A stretch of 64,000 nucleotides of DNA, from the NCBI RefSeq assembly GCF_047511655.1, contig NC_133390.1, positions 98,479,583 to 98,543,582 on the forward strand. Reading direction: 5' to 3'. Source of the stretch: Castor canadensis. Its lineage: Eukaryota; Chordata; Mammalia; Rodentia; Castoridae. Shown one piece after another: positions 22,476 through 34,657 of this stretch. The position numbers were made by a program, and so were the translations under genes. The first letter of the stretch is position 1. The number at the start of each line of letters is the position of its first letter. The notes beneath the pieces are model-generated. The model worked only from the letters and a program-made list of their open reading frames with translations, made no database searches and was not told where the DNA came from.

Positions 22476-24859
22476 GTAAAACTTATATTTTCTTCAGGTG
22501 TTGCTTCCTCCACCCACAGATCCTTTATGTTGCCAGAAGCTACCTTCACATCTAGCCCCAGAGGTGTGCTTGATTCATTTAAAGGTCATTCCATCTCCCT
22601 TGCTGTAATAAATCAAATTAGCCACATGTATCAACTGAGCCAACTGAATGCAGGAAGTTTTCCTATGGCTTCTGGAATTATTCCTTAATTCCCCTGAAGT
22701 AATACATTATCTCCTAATGTATTATGTCATTAATAAGCATAAGTGCTAGTTCTAGGGCAACCCCTCAATAAAAGCATGAAACCATCATACAGAGGAGAAA
22801 AAAGAACCAGAAAAATGGTAAGAAAATAAGGATGGGGTAAATGGATTGATTTAACATCATGGGCTATCCTACCTCTGGATTTCAGGTAAATTTCCCTATT
22901 CTTTCAGATGATTTGAGTTTGGTGGTTCTTTATGTTGTCATTTTGAGGAAAACACCTGCTTAGGTACTGGTCCCTGCTTGTTTGCCTCTACAATCCTGAA
23001 AGACTCCTTAATATGGCTTTCTGTAATGGAAGTCATACTATTAACATCCTAGGGTCTAACAGCACTTTGAAAATATATAATATGCCATATAAATAGTAAT
23101 AAATGCTTGCTTAATATTCTTAGGCAAATCCTAAGAATATTTCCATATATATAACTATTCACCACTGTGACTATAATTAAAGCTATCTTTTTTTCTGCTT
23201 TTATGGAAAGTCATGCTTTCTTTTTCTGCCAATGCCTCGTGTCATAGAAAGGGTCACAGCATGTCTTCTCTCTACCTTAACAATTATGTCAGCTTTGCTG
23301 CCTGACATAGATCAGGCATCTCTTGACTTCTCATTGCTTAAGTATGAATACATTCCTCATTGTGTCTGATCTCTGGCTCCTGCAGCATGTCATCTGTCTC
23401 CTTAAATTGTTACTTTCTGGTGCATATTTAAGACGGCAAGCTAATCAGCTAAAGTAGATGCTCTTAGGAGAGACTAGGGGAGTTTACATCACAAATTCTA
23501 TTGCAGACTGAGTGAAATGCCATGACCAAAGTCCACCAATCAGTTAACATTTATCAATGGCTGGCTTTTTAGAATTGTACATATGCCATCTTTACTGATG
23601 GCTGTTTACACATCCAACAATGTTTGGAGATCCCAATGCCTATCATAATAGAACATTTTAAAGCTTTTTGGATGTACTAAGTATTTTTATGTTTAATAGT
23701 TAAATAAAAAACAGGTCATTAGAGGATTTAAGCACATGTCAGCAAATGCACAAATATTGGTGGGAGGATTATTTGTGAATATTAGTCAGTTGATGGACAT
23801 TTGCTGTAACAGTGGATACATAAATATAGTACCTATAATTGAAGTTATTCATACCAAGATTGAAGAAAACACCTAAGGTAATGTGTATTTAGAGTAAGAG
23901 TATTAACAAATTTGCACAGAACAGACTGGTTTACATTTCATTTATCAATATTCTGTGTTATAATCAAAGCTGCTTGTATAAAACAACATACCTTAATCTC
24001 AGAAGTAACAATGACATCACACTTGTACCACCAATACCACAGTATTAGATAATTGCCATTGTTCATAAATATTTACAATTGGCCTTAAACATAAACTTCC
24101 ATTCATTTGCATAATAACTACAGCTTTAATTACAATACAATGTTCTAATTGGAATTCCCAATTGGATTGAAATTTCTATAGCATTTCTAAATCTGAAAAC
24201 AAAGATTTCAAGTTTAACATATAAAATTTTCTAGTCATATGATATTTAATGTCATAAATACAAATTTCAAAGAATTCAAATAGAACAAAGAACAACTACT
24301 ACTAAAACCATTATGCATGTTACTTGGTCTGTATCTGATGATTCGGAGGCACTTGTTTAAGAGTCATTGTTAAAGACACTAATGCTAAACTATTAATTCA
24401 TGGATACATCAACTAGTAGAAATTTCCAGTATAAAAAGACCAAAATTGCTTTTCCAAATTCCTAAGATTCATTATATTCTATTAAGTTTTCAAGATGAAG
24501 GACAGTTATATTTCTAAACAGAAGCCCTATACCTTTTTAAACTAAAGACTAGATCAATAAGTTGATATTTATCAAAAAATAGATAGTTACTTGTTTGTAT
24601 TTTATATCCAAATCATTCTGGTAATAGAAATCATTTCTGAAAACAAAGAGCCAAGTATGCTAAGACAGAGATTCAGAAATCACTGTCAGGTTTTAAATAT
24701 CCTGTGTCTTCTCTAAATCATTTTCCCTCTGATTAAAAAATATAATAGCTTTTATCCTAAATGTTTATAGACTTCTGAGGCTTAGAGAAAAAGTTTCACA
24801 GAAAGGTTCTCCCACTGTTATTAGCTTGTGAATTTACTGGGCAGCCAGGGATGTTATCT
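22476..24859. other. Long repeat-free AT-rich block, candidate conserved non-coding DNA
   Basis: Roughly 2.4 kb has no recognisable SINE, LINE or LTR, which is unusual in this window. Within it, 23,930-24,290 is dense in developmental transcription-factor motifs: a SOX-type CCATTGTTC at 24,056-24,064, a POU octamer ATTTGCAT at 24,105-24,112, and paired AATTGG homeodomain-type motifs near 24,150-24,170. No open frame of note. Conservation cannot be tested here. Confidence 0.35.
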
Positions 24860-25075
24860 TTAGAAGCAGATACCGTGTGTCAAGCACCATTTGGCACTCT
24901 ATAGACACTAACTTATATAACCATCCCCTGAGTGTGGTGAATCAGTGTTATCTCTTTTGTCACATAAAAACCCTGAAAATCAAAGAGGTTAATGATTCCC
25001 TCAAGGTTACATGGAAAATTAGTCACTGCCTATTTCAAAATGCATGCTTTTTACCACTAGATGTTATAAAGGGAA
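24860..25075 (-). mobile_element. MIR SINE
   Basis: The plus strand shows 'CATTTGGCACTCTATAGACA', 'TAATGATTCCCTCAAGGTTAC' and 'GCATGCTTTTTACCACTAGA', the reverse-complement order of MIR. The open frame 24,877-25,194 overlaps it and is not a gene. Confidence 0.6.
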
Positions 25076-25394
25076 TAACTAGCACAGTGCTCTACACTGC
25101 AAAGCAGAGTTTCTACCCGCATAACATTGATTGTCCTGGGATACTGAAAATCCTTCTAAATATAGCTCCTTCAATCATGGAGGCATCCATCTAGACTTTC
25201 TCCAGCTCTTCCACAGTCATTGTTTCCTGCATTCAGCACCATACATCTGAAAGCCACTGCTGCTGCTTTTTTCTACAGCTGGAGGTTTGGATAGAACTCT
25301 TTCCAAAGCAAAGCTGCTGCTCTGGGTAATTCTTCTGAAATTCTTGTTCCTCTTTAAGTGATGCCAGCTGTGGAACAGTAGTAACTTACATTTC

Positions 25395-25605
25395 ATGTAA
25401 ACTAGCAAATACTACTAAATTTGTGATCTTTTCTTTGATCATAACAACTTTGTGAGGTAGATGGACTAAATACTGTTCTAATTTATGCAATGATAGAGAA
25501 TGAGTTTCAGACAGAAGGAACTAGTCAAAGGCTATAGAGTTGGGATATGGCAGAGCCATAATTTAAACAATAATTCCAAATCCAATGCATTTTCTATTAT
25601 GCCCA
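25395..25605 (-). mobile_element. MIR SINE
   Basis: Reverse MIR order: 'ACAACTTTGTGAGGTAGATG', 'TCAGACAGAAGGAACTAGTC', 'TGGCAGAGCCATAATTTAAA'. It abuts an L1 fragment on the right. Confidence 0.65.
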
Positions 25606-25607
25606 TA

Positions 25608-25730
25608 TTTAATTTTTGAGCTCTTTGTGTATTCTGGATATTAATCCTTTATCTGATGAATAGCATGCAAAGATTTTCTCCCATTCTGTAGGTTATCTCT
25701 TCAGTCTGATAATTGTTTGCTTTGATGTCA
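25608..25730 (-). mobile_element. L1 ORF2 fragment
   Basis: The plus strand reads 'TTTGTGTATTCTGGATATTA', 'ATCCTTTATCTGATGAATAG' and 'TTTTCTCCCATTCTGTAGGT'. This is the reverse complement of a well-conserved L1 ORF2 segment near its 3' end. Only about 120 bases remain. Confidence 0.75.
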
Positions 25731-27289
25731 GTGTTACTACTGTTGAACATAAATAAATTGGAGTTGGTCCATTACCTTCTACCACTTTTTAGATTGATAG
25801 CTCAGAACAACGTGCCAGTCTTCTTCCTTCAAGCAGCCCTTTCTTATGGCACAAAAGTAAAACATTTTCGCCCAGGCAAAGTTAATTAGCACACTTAACA
25901 TCTTCATTAAGAGTTTTTGAGTTCAAAAAGGTGACAGATTGAGCTAAAGGAAGTTGGAAATCAGGTATGACATTTTGACAACAAATGACAAGAAGACTGA
26001 TGTCTACTAGCTGAGGTCATTGTATAATTTACTTCAGTTGACAGCACTAAGAGCTAATGACATGGTATGTGGGGGAAAACTGATAGAGTATAAAGCACTG
26101 AACAGATGCAGAAAGATACCATTAAGAAGAAATTTATTCACTATTATTGTCAATATGGCAGTAACGAGGGGTGTCAAAAAGCAGACAGTACATCTTTTAT
26201 ACTTATTTATAAATAATTTCAATAAAGTCAGATAAGAATATTAACACAAGTCCATAATTATGAGAAAAGACATGGGAAGTGGATCACTTAGGACTGTGCT
26301 CTCCTGTGTAATAATCTCAAGAAAAGGTATTCTATGATTAATAAGTTTAGAAAAGTATCCATTTTTTAACATGTCTAGAATCTGTTTCTCTTTTCTCTAG
26401 TAACAGTATCCCAACCCCACTCCCAGTCTACCCGATTTATGTGATACTAACCCATCTCTCAGACCTACGGTGAGCAGAGGACATAAACCAGTCAATCATC
26501 ATATTCCATTTCAATGAACTTAGCGATTAGTTGAGGAATGAGAAAATGACATCAGTCAGCCCAATGAGAGCCAGCTCTGGTAATATAACTGTCGCTATAA
26601 CTGTTGGAAAAGAGTTACTCTCCTTCCACAGGTTTCTTAGTCTGGTTTCTTTTTAACTAAGTCTAGAGACATTGGTGGCCATTTGCCAGTCTTGAGGAGA
26701 GCTCAGCTGAAGCTTTAGCTAAATCAGGAAAGAAAGCAGAACTGAGAGAACACAGACACTTAATGATGCTCTTTCAGTACCTGACCCAGGTGTGCCTGAA
26801 GTCCATAGCTTTTGAGTTACATGTCCCTTCCATTTAGAAAACTAGTCACAGAGTGACTATAGAGGCCACGTCACAGTAACACTGCCCTTACTGCTCACTG
26901 CATTACAGATCACAGCAGGACTGCCATACACCTTTTGCCCCTCACACCTCTATGTGCTTCTCATTCACACAAACCATGCACCGCCCACACCACATAAGAA
27001 TTTATTTAGCAATTTAGGGTTTTAGTAGCTCTGTTCTTCCTCTATTTTCTTATATCTCAAAGGTCCAGCCTGGTCACCATGCACATAGTACGCCCTCAGG
27101 AAATAATTCTTTGATGCTCATTGAACATATTTTTCACAAGGCAGAAATTCTCTCATGAGAACTCACACATCAGCTCCCACCTTTAACTTGGTCACTCAGA
27201 ATATATATTAATTAAGTCAACAAATGACTGAAATTGTATCTGCCACCTAGTAAGCACCCCATTTTTATTATTTAAAATCCTTTGACTTA
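25731..27289. other. Unique sequence, no gene recognised
   Basis: No gene is supported. The pair of open frames at 26,020-26,235 and 26,034-26,222 overlap each other on opposite strands. The stretch near 27,060-27,130 (TGCACATAGTACGCCC) may be a faint L2 end. Confidence 0.35.
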
Positions 27290-27898
27290 GAGTCACAGAG
27301 GCTTACACCTAGATTTCAAAGGAAGGTTCTGGAGGCCAGGCAATTCTGTGGACAGTACCTGAGAGGATGTTTGAAGTTGTGAGAGTGAAGCCAAAGCTAT
27401 GAAACCCCAGAAAATCAGAGATAGTATTAACCTGGAATACCTGCCAAGGAAACCTACAAGCAGAGAACAGAGGCAGTTCAGAGGAGAGGACCTCTGGGCT
27501 CCAGCAAGCAAGACCACAGGAGTGGAGCTACCCAAGCCTGTCACTGTGTGACCTGATGATAGGCATAGAGCTATAAGAGTTAATGTTTGCCTTGCTTGAT
27601 TTCAGGCTTGCTGTGGCCCCATCCCTCCTTTCTATGCCTGCATTCATCCCTTTTAGAATGGAAATGTATACCCTGCCCCAACATTGTATGCTGGATGTAT
27701 GTATGTAACTTTCTTTTCTCTTTTGTAGGGTCTTGTAGCTAAGAGTTGCCTTGAGTCTCAGAGGAGACTTTGAAGGTGAACTTTTGAGCAATGCTTGAAC
27801 TTCTAAGACTTTCAGGACTTTTGGAGATGGGCTAAATGCATTTTTCCTTGTGAGATGGATGTGAGACTTTGAGGGGGGGAGGGTTGGCACATGCAAAT
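27290..27898 (+). mobile_element. ERVL-MaLR internal region (3' part)
   Basis: The sequence follows the 3' internal region of MaLR elements: 'CACAGGAGTGGAGCTACCCA' at 27,515, 'TGTGACCTGATGATAGGCAT', 'TTGCTTGATTTCAGGCTTGC', 'AGAATGGAAATGTATACCCT', 'GTCTCAGAGGAGACTTTGAA' and 'GATGGATGTGAGACTTTGAG', directly followed by the LTR. MaLR elements are old non-autonomous endogenous retroelements with no functional proteins. The 136-codon minus-strand frame at 27,528-27,938 is a shadow of this repeat. Confidence 0.8.
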
Positions 27899-28361
27899 TG
27901 ATATGGTTTAAATCTGAAATGTTCCCCCAAAGGTTCATGTGTTAAAGACCTGGTTTCCAGCCCAGTGGTCTTTAGGGAAGCAATTGGAGATCATGAGGGC
28001 TCTGACTTCATCAATGAATTAATCAATTGATGGATTCAAAATGTGATGGCATTATTGGGAGGTGATGGAAACTAGGAGGTAGGACCTGACTGGAGGAAAT
28101 GGGTCACTGGGGATGTGATTTTGAATGGTCTATCTTGTCCTCAGCCTCTTCCCTGCTTACTCTGATTCCTGGCTTCTGTGAGGTAAACCATTCTACTCCA
28201 TTACACCCTCTCCAGCAGGATGTTCTGCCTCATCTCAAGCCCAAAGCAATGGAGTACAGCTGACCATTGACTGAAACAACTGAAACCATGAGCCAAAATG
28301 AGTCTTTCCTCCTTTTAAATTGTTTCTCTCAGGTATTTATAATGAAAAGTGACTTAACGCA
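27899..28361 (+). mobile_element. ERVL-MaLR 3' LTR
   Basis: It starts with the MaLR-type TGATATGGTTT and contains 'GAAATGTTCCCCCAAAGG', 'TTGGGAGGTGATGGAAACTA', 'GGATGTGATTTTGAATGGTC', 'CAGGATGTTCTGCCTCATCT' and 'AACCATGAGCCAAAATGAGT'. It ends with 'CTCAGGTATTTATAATGAAA' and CTTAACGCA. A copy of the same LTR family lies on the minus strand at 58,393-58,786. There is no 5' LTR in sight. The LTR borders L1 sequence exactly at 28,362. Confidence 0.8.
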
Positions 28362-28728
28362 CCATATAACTGAATATTATTCAGTCTTATAAAGGAAGTT
28401 CTGACCCATGTTACAACATGGATGAACCTTGAGAACATTATCCTAAGTGAAATAAGCCAATCACGATGGATAAACACTATGACTGTATTTATGAGGTGCC
28501 AAAAGAAGTCAAACTTACAGAGACAAGATAAAATAGTGGCAACTAGAGTCTAGGGGAGGGCGAAAATGGAGAGTTAATTGTTTAATGAGTAGAGTTTCAG
28601 CGTGAGATGAAATTGTGAAGATAGTGGTGGTGATTGTGTAATGTTAATATACTTAATGTCACTGAGTATCCATTTAAACATGATTAAAATGATAAACTTC
28701 ATGTCATATATTTTGAAAAAAAAAAAAA
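28362..28728 (+). mobile_element. L1M-type 3' end with poly(A)
   Basis: The order is characteristic: 'CATGGATGAACCTTGAGAAC', 'AAGTGAAATAAGCCAATCAC', 'GTCAAACTTACAGAGACAAG', 'TAATTGTTTAATGAGTAGAG', 'AATATACTTAATGTCACTGA', ending in a 13-base A run at 28,716-28,728. It matches L1MA/L1MB-style 3' ends and is non-coding. The MaLR probably inserted into or next to it. Confidence 0.75.
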
Positions 28729-30999
28729 CTCCTCTGAACTTCTCCATCAGGCTGCTATCAGGTGCTTTTTTATATTTTCTCCAGTTGTTCAAATGAGCAT
28801 CTCCTCTGACAAAGGTCCTAACAACCCTGATAATACCAGGGGAGACCTCAGGCGCAGCGATCATTTCCATATATCATTTCACTAAAGATTGTTTTACCAT
28901 CACTCTCTGAATCCACCCCTATATAAATACACTATATACAATTTAGGATTACTTTATCTTGAATTCACTAACCTGATGTGAGAAAAAGGCCTAGTTCTCA
29001 AAATATTCAAGGCTACTCCTTGACTACATACACTTCCCTCTGAAAGCCAGAGTTCATGACACCTTTCTGAAGAGGGCAAACATTCTGTTGCTGCCATCTT
29101 TCACATTGACCCCTTTTTCTCATTATGAGGATTCCTAACCAGCTGAAAGCATTAGCACAAATAAGATGACCCATGTTTTATACAGAGTTCATTTAGTAAA
29201 GAATCAGGGATATTAAAGCTACTCACAGAATTCAAATGAGATGGTCACTTGCTTGTTAAACCAGCTATTGTCAGCAGCTGCTCTGGATAAAACAATTACA
29301 GTCTTTAAACTCTTGTGAGATGGGATTAAGTTTGCCTCATTTCCCATTATAGCTGAAAGTAGTTCTTCTGATGATCTATTAATTGGTACAAATGTTTCCA
29401 AGACAAATCATGGTGTAAAGAGCAGTTGCTGATTCAACCAGAGTAGGGGGCTGGAAGTGTGGGGAACAGGAAGGAAATCATAAACACTACACGATATCAC
29501 AATCATCTTCATCATCATATTGTCACATCAGAAGGCAGAGATTGCATAGAACATGCAGAGGTACTTGAGACTAGAAGCAGACCTCATGGATGAAGTAAGC
29601 CATTACAATTACTTGTCAGAGAAAGGGAAGGATAAGAGAGGCTGTTACTATTTCTTATAACAGATTCATCCATGAAATAGATGCTTCCTATTTGATTATC
29701 ACTGTAATAGAAGAATGAGTCTCTTTTGAACAATACCTATATGCATAGATCAAAACATGAAAAAATTTTATGTGTCTCCTCTTCAGGGATGATTAAAAGT
29801 GGGACCTACAGGGTCAGGCCTGAATAGCAGTGTGCTGGTATTTGGCTTACGACTTGATCTAAATGCCCAAGTCGTGTTTCAGGACCTAGAAGTTTTCTAG
29901 ATGCTGCTTTAAACTACACTGGGAAGACATACCAAATGGAGCTGAACAGAGTGCTTAGGGCCAGTGCCCAGAGCAAATGGCCAACCTGAAGACAGATTGA
30001 ATGACTGAATCCTCCCAGCAGGACATAGTAGTCATTACCTTCAGTCGTCTTGAACTCCTGACACAATGAGACTCAGAAAACCTAATGCCAAGACAAACAG
30101 TACAACATTTTGTGGAAGCAGGGAAAGTGGGGCAGCAAGCTGCAACCTCTTCCTCCCTGGGGATTGTAAAAACAGACGTCTCGTTGGATGATTTAGGCCT
30201 TCTTTGGCTGGGACCCAGAGGAAATAAAGACTGGAACTACATCCCCTTTTCAATTGTCTCATCACTTTCATGTAATGTGCTGGAGTGCTTTACACAGTCT
30301 ATGGTCTTCTTAAGAGCTTTAAGAAATAAGTAAATGGGATGAAATATTCTCATTCTGTAAAAGTCATTGAATTAAATAGGAGAAATCTTAAACACAGCAG
30401 GTGAATACATATTTTTAAAAGCCTGACAATAGAATAATCACTGTTTTACGTTATGGATGCTTACTCAGAGGGTTGTGATTTGCCTGCCTGTCATCAGAAG
30501 GGACTCTGCTGTGGACATAATTGATCCACTACCAGTATAATCCATTATCCTCTTGGTGGCAATAGCACGGACTGATGAGACTGGAGCAAGCTAACAATCC
30601 CGTCAGAGTGACTGTCATTTCTTTATCTCCAATTCTCTCCTGTGCTTATTGACATTTTTGCTTTGTATTTAAATCTGCTGCTGTAGCTACTGCCTTGACG
30701 AGGTGACCTTTCTTACATGGCTAAAATGACTGCCTCTTGCCCCGCGGTCGTTCCTTATTGCCTATAGTTGTAATAGATCATTGGCTGGTGGCAGTGGCCA
30801 GAAAATGAAGTCTAATTCTGTCCGGGGCTCCATCACTCTGCTTGTAGGCCCAGAGACTCCTTTATTCAGCATAAGCTGTTGTGCTCCTCACTAGGTACAG
30901 TGCCACCAAGACTATTCCCTAGTCTGCCCTAGGAAAACCACACGACCCCAGTTTATAAACAAGTCTGTGGACGCGCTCTAAGAAGAAGCTTGTTCCCAC
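28729..30999. other. Unique sequence, no gene recognised
   Basis: About 2.3 kb with no supported gene or repeat. The overlapping opposite-strand frames at 30,041-30,333 are mutual shadows without recognisable similarity. Confidence 0.35.
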
Positions 31000-31330
31000 T
31001 TCCTCATTGTTCTGAAGAACAAATGGAGGCTCAGAACAGGAAAGTGCCATGGCCATGCTTACTCAAGTAGACAGAGGCAGAGTCTCTTTGAGCCCTTTCA
31101 TATCCAGCTCTTATTATTAATACCACTAAGAATATCAATATTGAGCAACGATATATGCCAGACACTTCATGTATGTTGTTCCAATCTTCACCACAGGTGA
31201 GCCTTATTATTCCCTTTCACAGGTTAGAATACTAAGTCTAAGAAAACTTGAACAAAGTATGATGTTGAGATTGGATACAAACCTAGGTCACTGTGTTCTC
31301 CTTCCCCTGTGACCTTAGCAGTACATGGGA
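31000..31330 (-). mobile_element. MIR SINE remnants
   Basis: Two reverse-oriented MIR-like pieces lie in tandem: about 31,005-31,095 ('AATGGAGGCTCAGAACAGGA') and about 31,110-31,320 ('TATGCCAGACACTTCATGTA', 'CAGGTTAGAATACTAAGTCT', 'GAGATTGGATACAAACCTAG'). The second is the clearer. Confidence 0.6.
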
Positions 31331-31839
31331 TGATTCTAGACCCTACCTCTCACGCTCCAGAGAAAGAGTCATACCTATCATATCCTCCACAGTTCAGCAC
31401 AGGGTAAACTTCAAAGTATCTCCCCCTTCTATACTGTGAGATAAGTCTTTATTATTTTGCAAAGTTCTTCCTAACGTTTATTATAGATTTTTCATTATGG
31501 GCTCAGAAATTGCATTTTATCCTATCCTTAGACTGCTCATTTCAACCATTGTTCTTAATGGTAGTACACAGTGTGTCCTGTGGGGGGAGAGATTTTCATG
31601 TGGTGAAAGAGAGAGGGGGGATTGGTCTTTGGAGGGGCTGGGGACTCAGAAATGCATCTCCACAGAAGAAGCTCGGTTTCCAGGGAGCCCACGGCATCCT
31701 ATGTGTAAGCCACTATGGAATCAGAATGTCTCAGCTCTTTGTCTGCACATGCCTAATACAGCAGAGCTAAATCTCAGGACCTTCATGTCAGTGTGAACAA
31801 ATGCTCCAGTCATCAGGACCGGTGTAGCCTTGCTCTACA

Positions 31840-32045
31840 ACAGTGACTTTTTTAGGCTTCCTGGGCGAGACTAGATTTGTAGTCTGGCATTGATCCTCTT
31901 TTACCCTCTCTGTTGACCTTGGCAAGTTATATAAGCCTTTTGAACCTCGGTTTCTCTGTGTGTAGAGCAGGATGATAAAAACCTGACAAGATTATTACGA
32001 GGAAAAAATCGTGTAAATGCTCTTATGTACGGCATAATACTTCGG
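31840..32045 (+). mobile_element. MIR SINE
   Basis: Plus-strand MIR order is seen: 'TTTGTAGTCTGGCATTGATC', 'TTGACCTTGGCAAGTTATAT', 'GAACCTCGGTTTCTCTGTGT', 'GACAAGATTATTACGAGGAA', 'CGTGTAAATGCTCTTATGTA'. Confidence 0.75.
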
Positions 32046-32329
32046 AAATCCTCAGGGAATGATAGTTTCCTTTCCTAGGTCTTCCTTTCCTTTTTCTCTG
32101 CCCCTCTCTCCTTCCCAGTCACCCTCATCACTTTTCCTATCTCTTTTGATGCTCCTGCTGTCACCAAAGTTTTCTGACTTCCTTCATTCCCTCTGACATT
32201 GTACTGCCATTCCCCTGGTAGGATGAGAAGAACCCAGAAGGGAAAATGGACTAATGGTGACCTTGTAGGCCTGAAAAACTTGGTTGGAGGACATTATGAG
32301 AAGAGGGATAAGACTGAGGTGATAGAATA

Positions 32330-32745
32330 AAATATAAAACATTGTTTGTGATAGAAAATCTATCTATATGGTAGACACTTTTACTGCTCACTAGATCTGA
32401 CTCTACTCTCATTCCAGGCAGGTGGAGCATTGTTCTTCTCCACTCCCCTTGTGATTACAGGTGACTGGGGCCACGGAGCAGTTCTGGTCCACAAGCTGTG
32501 GGAAAAAGTGTTGACCATTGCTTCCAGGGTAGAGCATTGAGTTTCTGCTGCAAGGTCCTCCAGCCCTGTCTTGATTACCAAGATAAACTCTAAAGTATCA
32601 TGTTGAGACAGGACATCATAAAACAGGGTAGAGTGACAACATGGAACAGAGCTCATAGTTATCCATAGTGGATGCATAATGTAAACAATAAACTTCTGTT
32701 CTTTTAAGCTACTGAATATTTGGTGTGTTGATTATTATGGAAAAA
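32330..32745 (+). mobile_element. LTR-like element, ERVL/MaLR style
   Basis: The 3' end reads 'AATAAACTTCTGTTCTTTTA' followed by 'AGCTACTGAATATTTGGTGT'. This is the poly(A)-signal and end structure typical of mammalian ERVL-type or MLT-type LTRs. The 5' two-thirds is less distinctive. A minus-strand 98-codon frame overlies it and is not a gene. Confidence 0.4.
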
Positions 32746-32879
32746 TCTATAGAATACAGCATTCCAAACCTTGACTTTTATATTGTAGCCCCTATTAAAA
32801 GGTGGGTTTTGTTAATGGTGATGGTGATCCATCAACCATTTGTTTTTCCCCAAATGATGACCTTATAAATCTTTGAAGG

Positions 32880-33015
32880 AAAGCACTGGACTATGAGCTA
32901 GAAGTCTGTGAATTGTGAATTTTAGCATTGGGTTGTATACCAACTAACTATTGGAACTTAGACTGGTCACACTGTACAAGTCTTCGCTTTTCTCAACTGT
33001 AAAACAAGAGGTAGC
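32880..33015 (+). mobile_element. MIR SINE
   Basis: Plus-strand order: 'GACTATGAGCTAGAAGTCTG', 'ACTTAGACTGGTCACACTGT', 'TTTCTCAACTGTAAAACAAG'. Confidence 0.6.
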
Positions 33016-33029
33016 CTGTCCCAAAATGT

Positions 33030-33185
33030 GGGACACAAGCTACCATTAGTACTTCAGATTCGCCACTCAAAGAGTGGCCCAAAAACTAAGCAGCAGCTTC
33101 ATGAAGATCGTGTTAGGAAAACAGATGCTTAGGTCCCACCCCACCTAATGTAACAAGATCCCCCAGGTGGTTCCTAGACATATAA
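33030..33185 (+). mobile_element. hAT-Charlie-type MITE fragment
   Basis: The motif order 'CAAAATGTGGGACACAAGC', 'CAGCAGCTTCATGAAGATCG', 'GGTCCCACCCCACCTAATGT' and 'CCCCCAGGTGGTTCC' resembles the common mammalian non-autonomous hAT-Charlie elements (MER1 group). Terminal inverted repeats are not clear at this divergence. Confidence 0.5.
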
Positions 33186-33228
33186 AAGCTAGGGATAGAA
33201 TTATGCATTTATTTATTACTTGCTATAT

Positions 33229-33430
33229 AGATGTGCTTTTATTCTTTTTAAATTTTTTATATTATTGTTGTACTGGGGGATACATTGTGACATTTACAAA
33301 AGTCCTTACAATAGATCATACTTGAATTCACCCCCTCCATCATTCTCTTTTATCTCCCCTCCCCCATTCCTGAATAGTTTCAACAGGTTCCATTGTTCCA
33401 TTTACATTCATGAGTTCATAGAGATACATT
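33229..33430 (-). mobile_element. L1 3' UTR fragment
   Basis: It is the reverse complement of the rodent-type L1 3' UTR seen at 14,940-15,110. Shared features include 'GGGGGATACATTGTGACATT' (here on the plus strand), a CCCCCTCCATCATTCTCTTTT-like block and 'CATTTACATTCATGAGTTCA'. The T-rich start at 33,236-33,260 is its A-tail. Confidence 0.75.
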
Positions 33431-33819
33431 GATTTAAGTGGTAGTTGGTCCTGGCATTAAATGACCCGTAATCACAGAAAGGGAAGTTATTCCATTTCTA
33501 CTTGTTTCTCCATCAATCTTTCTGCTTACTTTATGGAGAAAGTCTCAGTTTGATGCTGATATATCTTTAACACCTTGCTAACAACTGCGAATTTACCTTG
33601 TAACAAAGAGAAAGCAAGCCTATGTTCCAAAGAAGGCAATACTATTTAGATTTATAATAGCATTGTTTTATTTTCATCATCTTTATTTTGATGGTTGCTT
33701 GTATTTAAAGCAACCCATACCAGTTTTCTATTTAAGATGGTGATAAAAGCCTCTTTAAAACAAAAACCAACTTAGAAAAGTGAAAGTTTTTAAGAGTGTA
33801 AAGGAGTCCATATGTTGCT

Positions 33820-33907
33820 GCCTTTTTTTTTTTTTTTTTGGTATTGGGGTTTTGAACTCAGGGCCTTGAGCTTGTCAGGTAGGTGCTCTACCACTTGAGC
33901 CATACCC
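33820..33907 (-). mobile_element. ID-like SINE monomer
   Basis: A T17-type tract starts it (the element's A-tail), followed by 'GGTATTGGGGTTTTGAACTC', 'AGGGCCTTGAGCTTGTCAGG' and 'TAGGTGCTCTACCACTTGAG'. This is the reverse of the tRNA-like box B and box A regions. Confidence 0.8.
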
Positions 33908-33947
33908 CTAAAAAGTAAATGTTTAAAAAAAATGTGGAGAAATGTTT

Positions 33948-34182
33948 GGGTTTTTTTGTTTGTTTGTTTTTTGGTTTTTGGCGGTACTGGAGATTGAACT
34001 TAGGGCCTTATGTTTGCTAGGCAAGCACCACATCCCAAGTCTTTATGCTTTTTAGGTTTGTTTGTTGTTTTTTTCTTTTTTTCTGATAGAGTTTCATGCT
34101 TTTGCCCAGGCCAGCCTCAGATCATAATCGTCCTATCTCCTGAGTAGCTAAGATTACAGGTATGCACCACTACACCCAACCC
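33948..34182 (-). mobile_element. Dimeric B1-ID SINE
   Basis: On the plus strand there is first the reversed ID half ('GGCGGTACTGGAGATTGAAC', 'TTGCTAGGCAAGCACC'), then a TTTG-rich linker. The reversed B1 half follows ('TTTGCCCAGGCCAGCCTCAG', 'ATCTCCTGAGTAGCTAAGAT', 'TACAGGTATGCACCACTAC'). Orientation is opposite to the copy at 34,667. Confidence 0.85.
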
Positions 34183-34657
34183 AAGAAGTGTATGCTTTAA
34201 TGTTTCCTTCCATGTTAGGACACTCCATTGGCTTGATGTTCCTGATCTCTGAATTCTCTCCAATGCATCACTCATTAAGCAGCTTTATTCATTCTGCATG
34301 GGGTGGAAGGGAAGAGAGTGCTCTATCTGATTGTAAATTTGGTAATGAAATGGACAGGCTCAGGTTAGACTTTGGATATCTAGGAGAAATTTTACTGTTA
34401 GATAAATAATAAATTTCCAGTCCAATTGTACGGTTTTTCCAATGCATTATTTGTTTAATATATATCTTTAAGAGACATCTATGATATGCTGGGTTCTGGT
34501 TATGTGCCTTCTTTTTTGTTCTCCTTCTCCCTTTGGAAAGTTCCACACCACCTCCCTCAAGTTTTGAATTTGCTCAGGGGCAAGAGGCAGGAGTATCAAT
34601 AAGCTTGGAATCCTTCTATGAAAAAGCATCAGATAGTCCTCATGAATCATGAGACAA

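Noticed and set aside
27528-27938. A 136-codon minus-strand open frame
   Set aside because: It lies antisense within the MaLR internal region and the start of its LTR.
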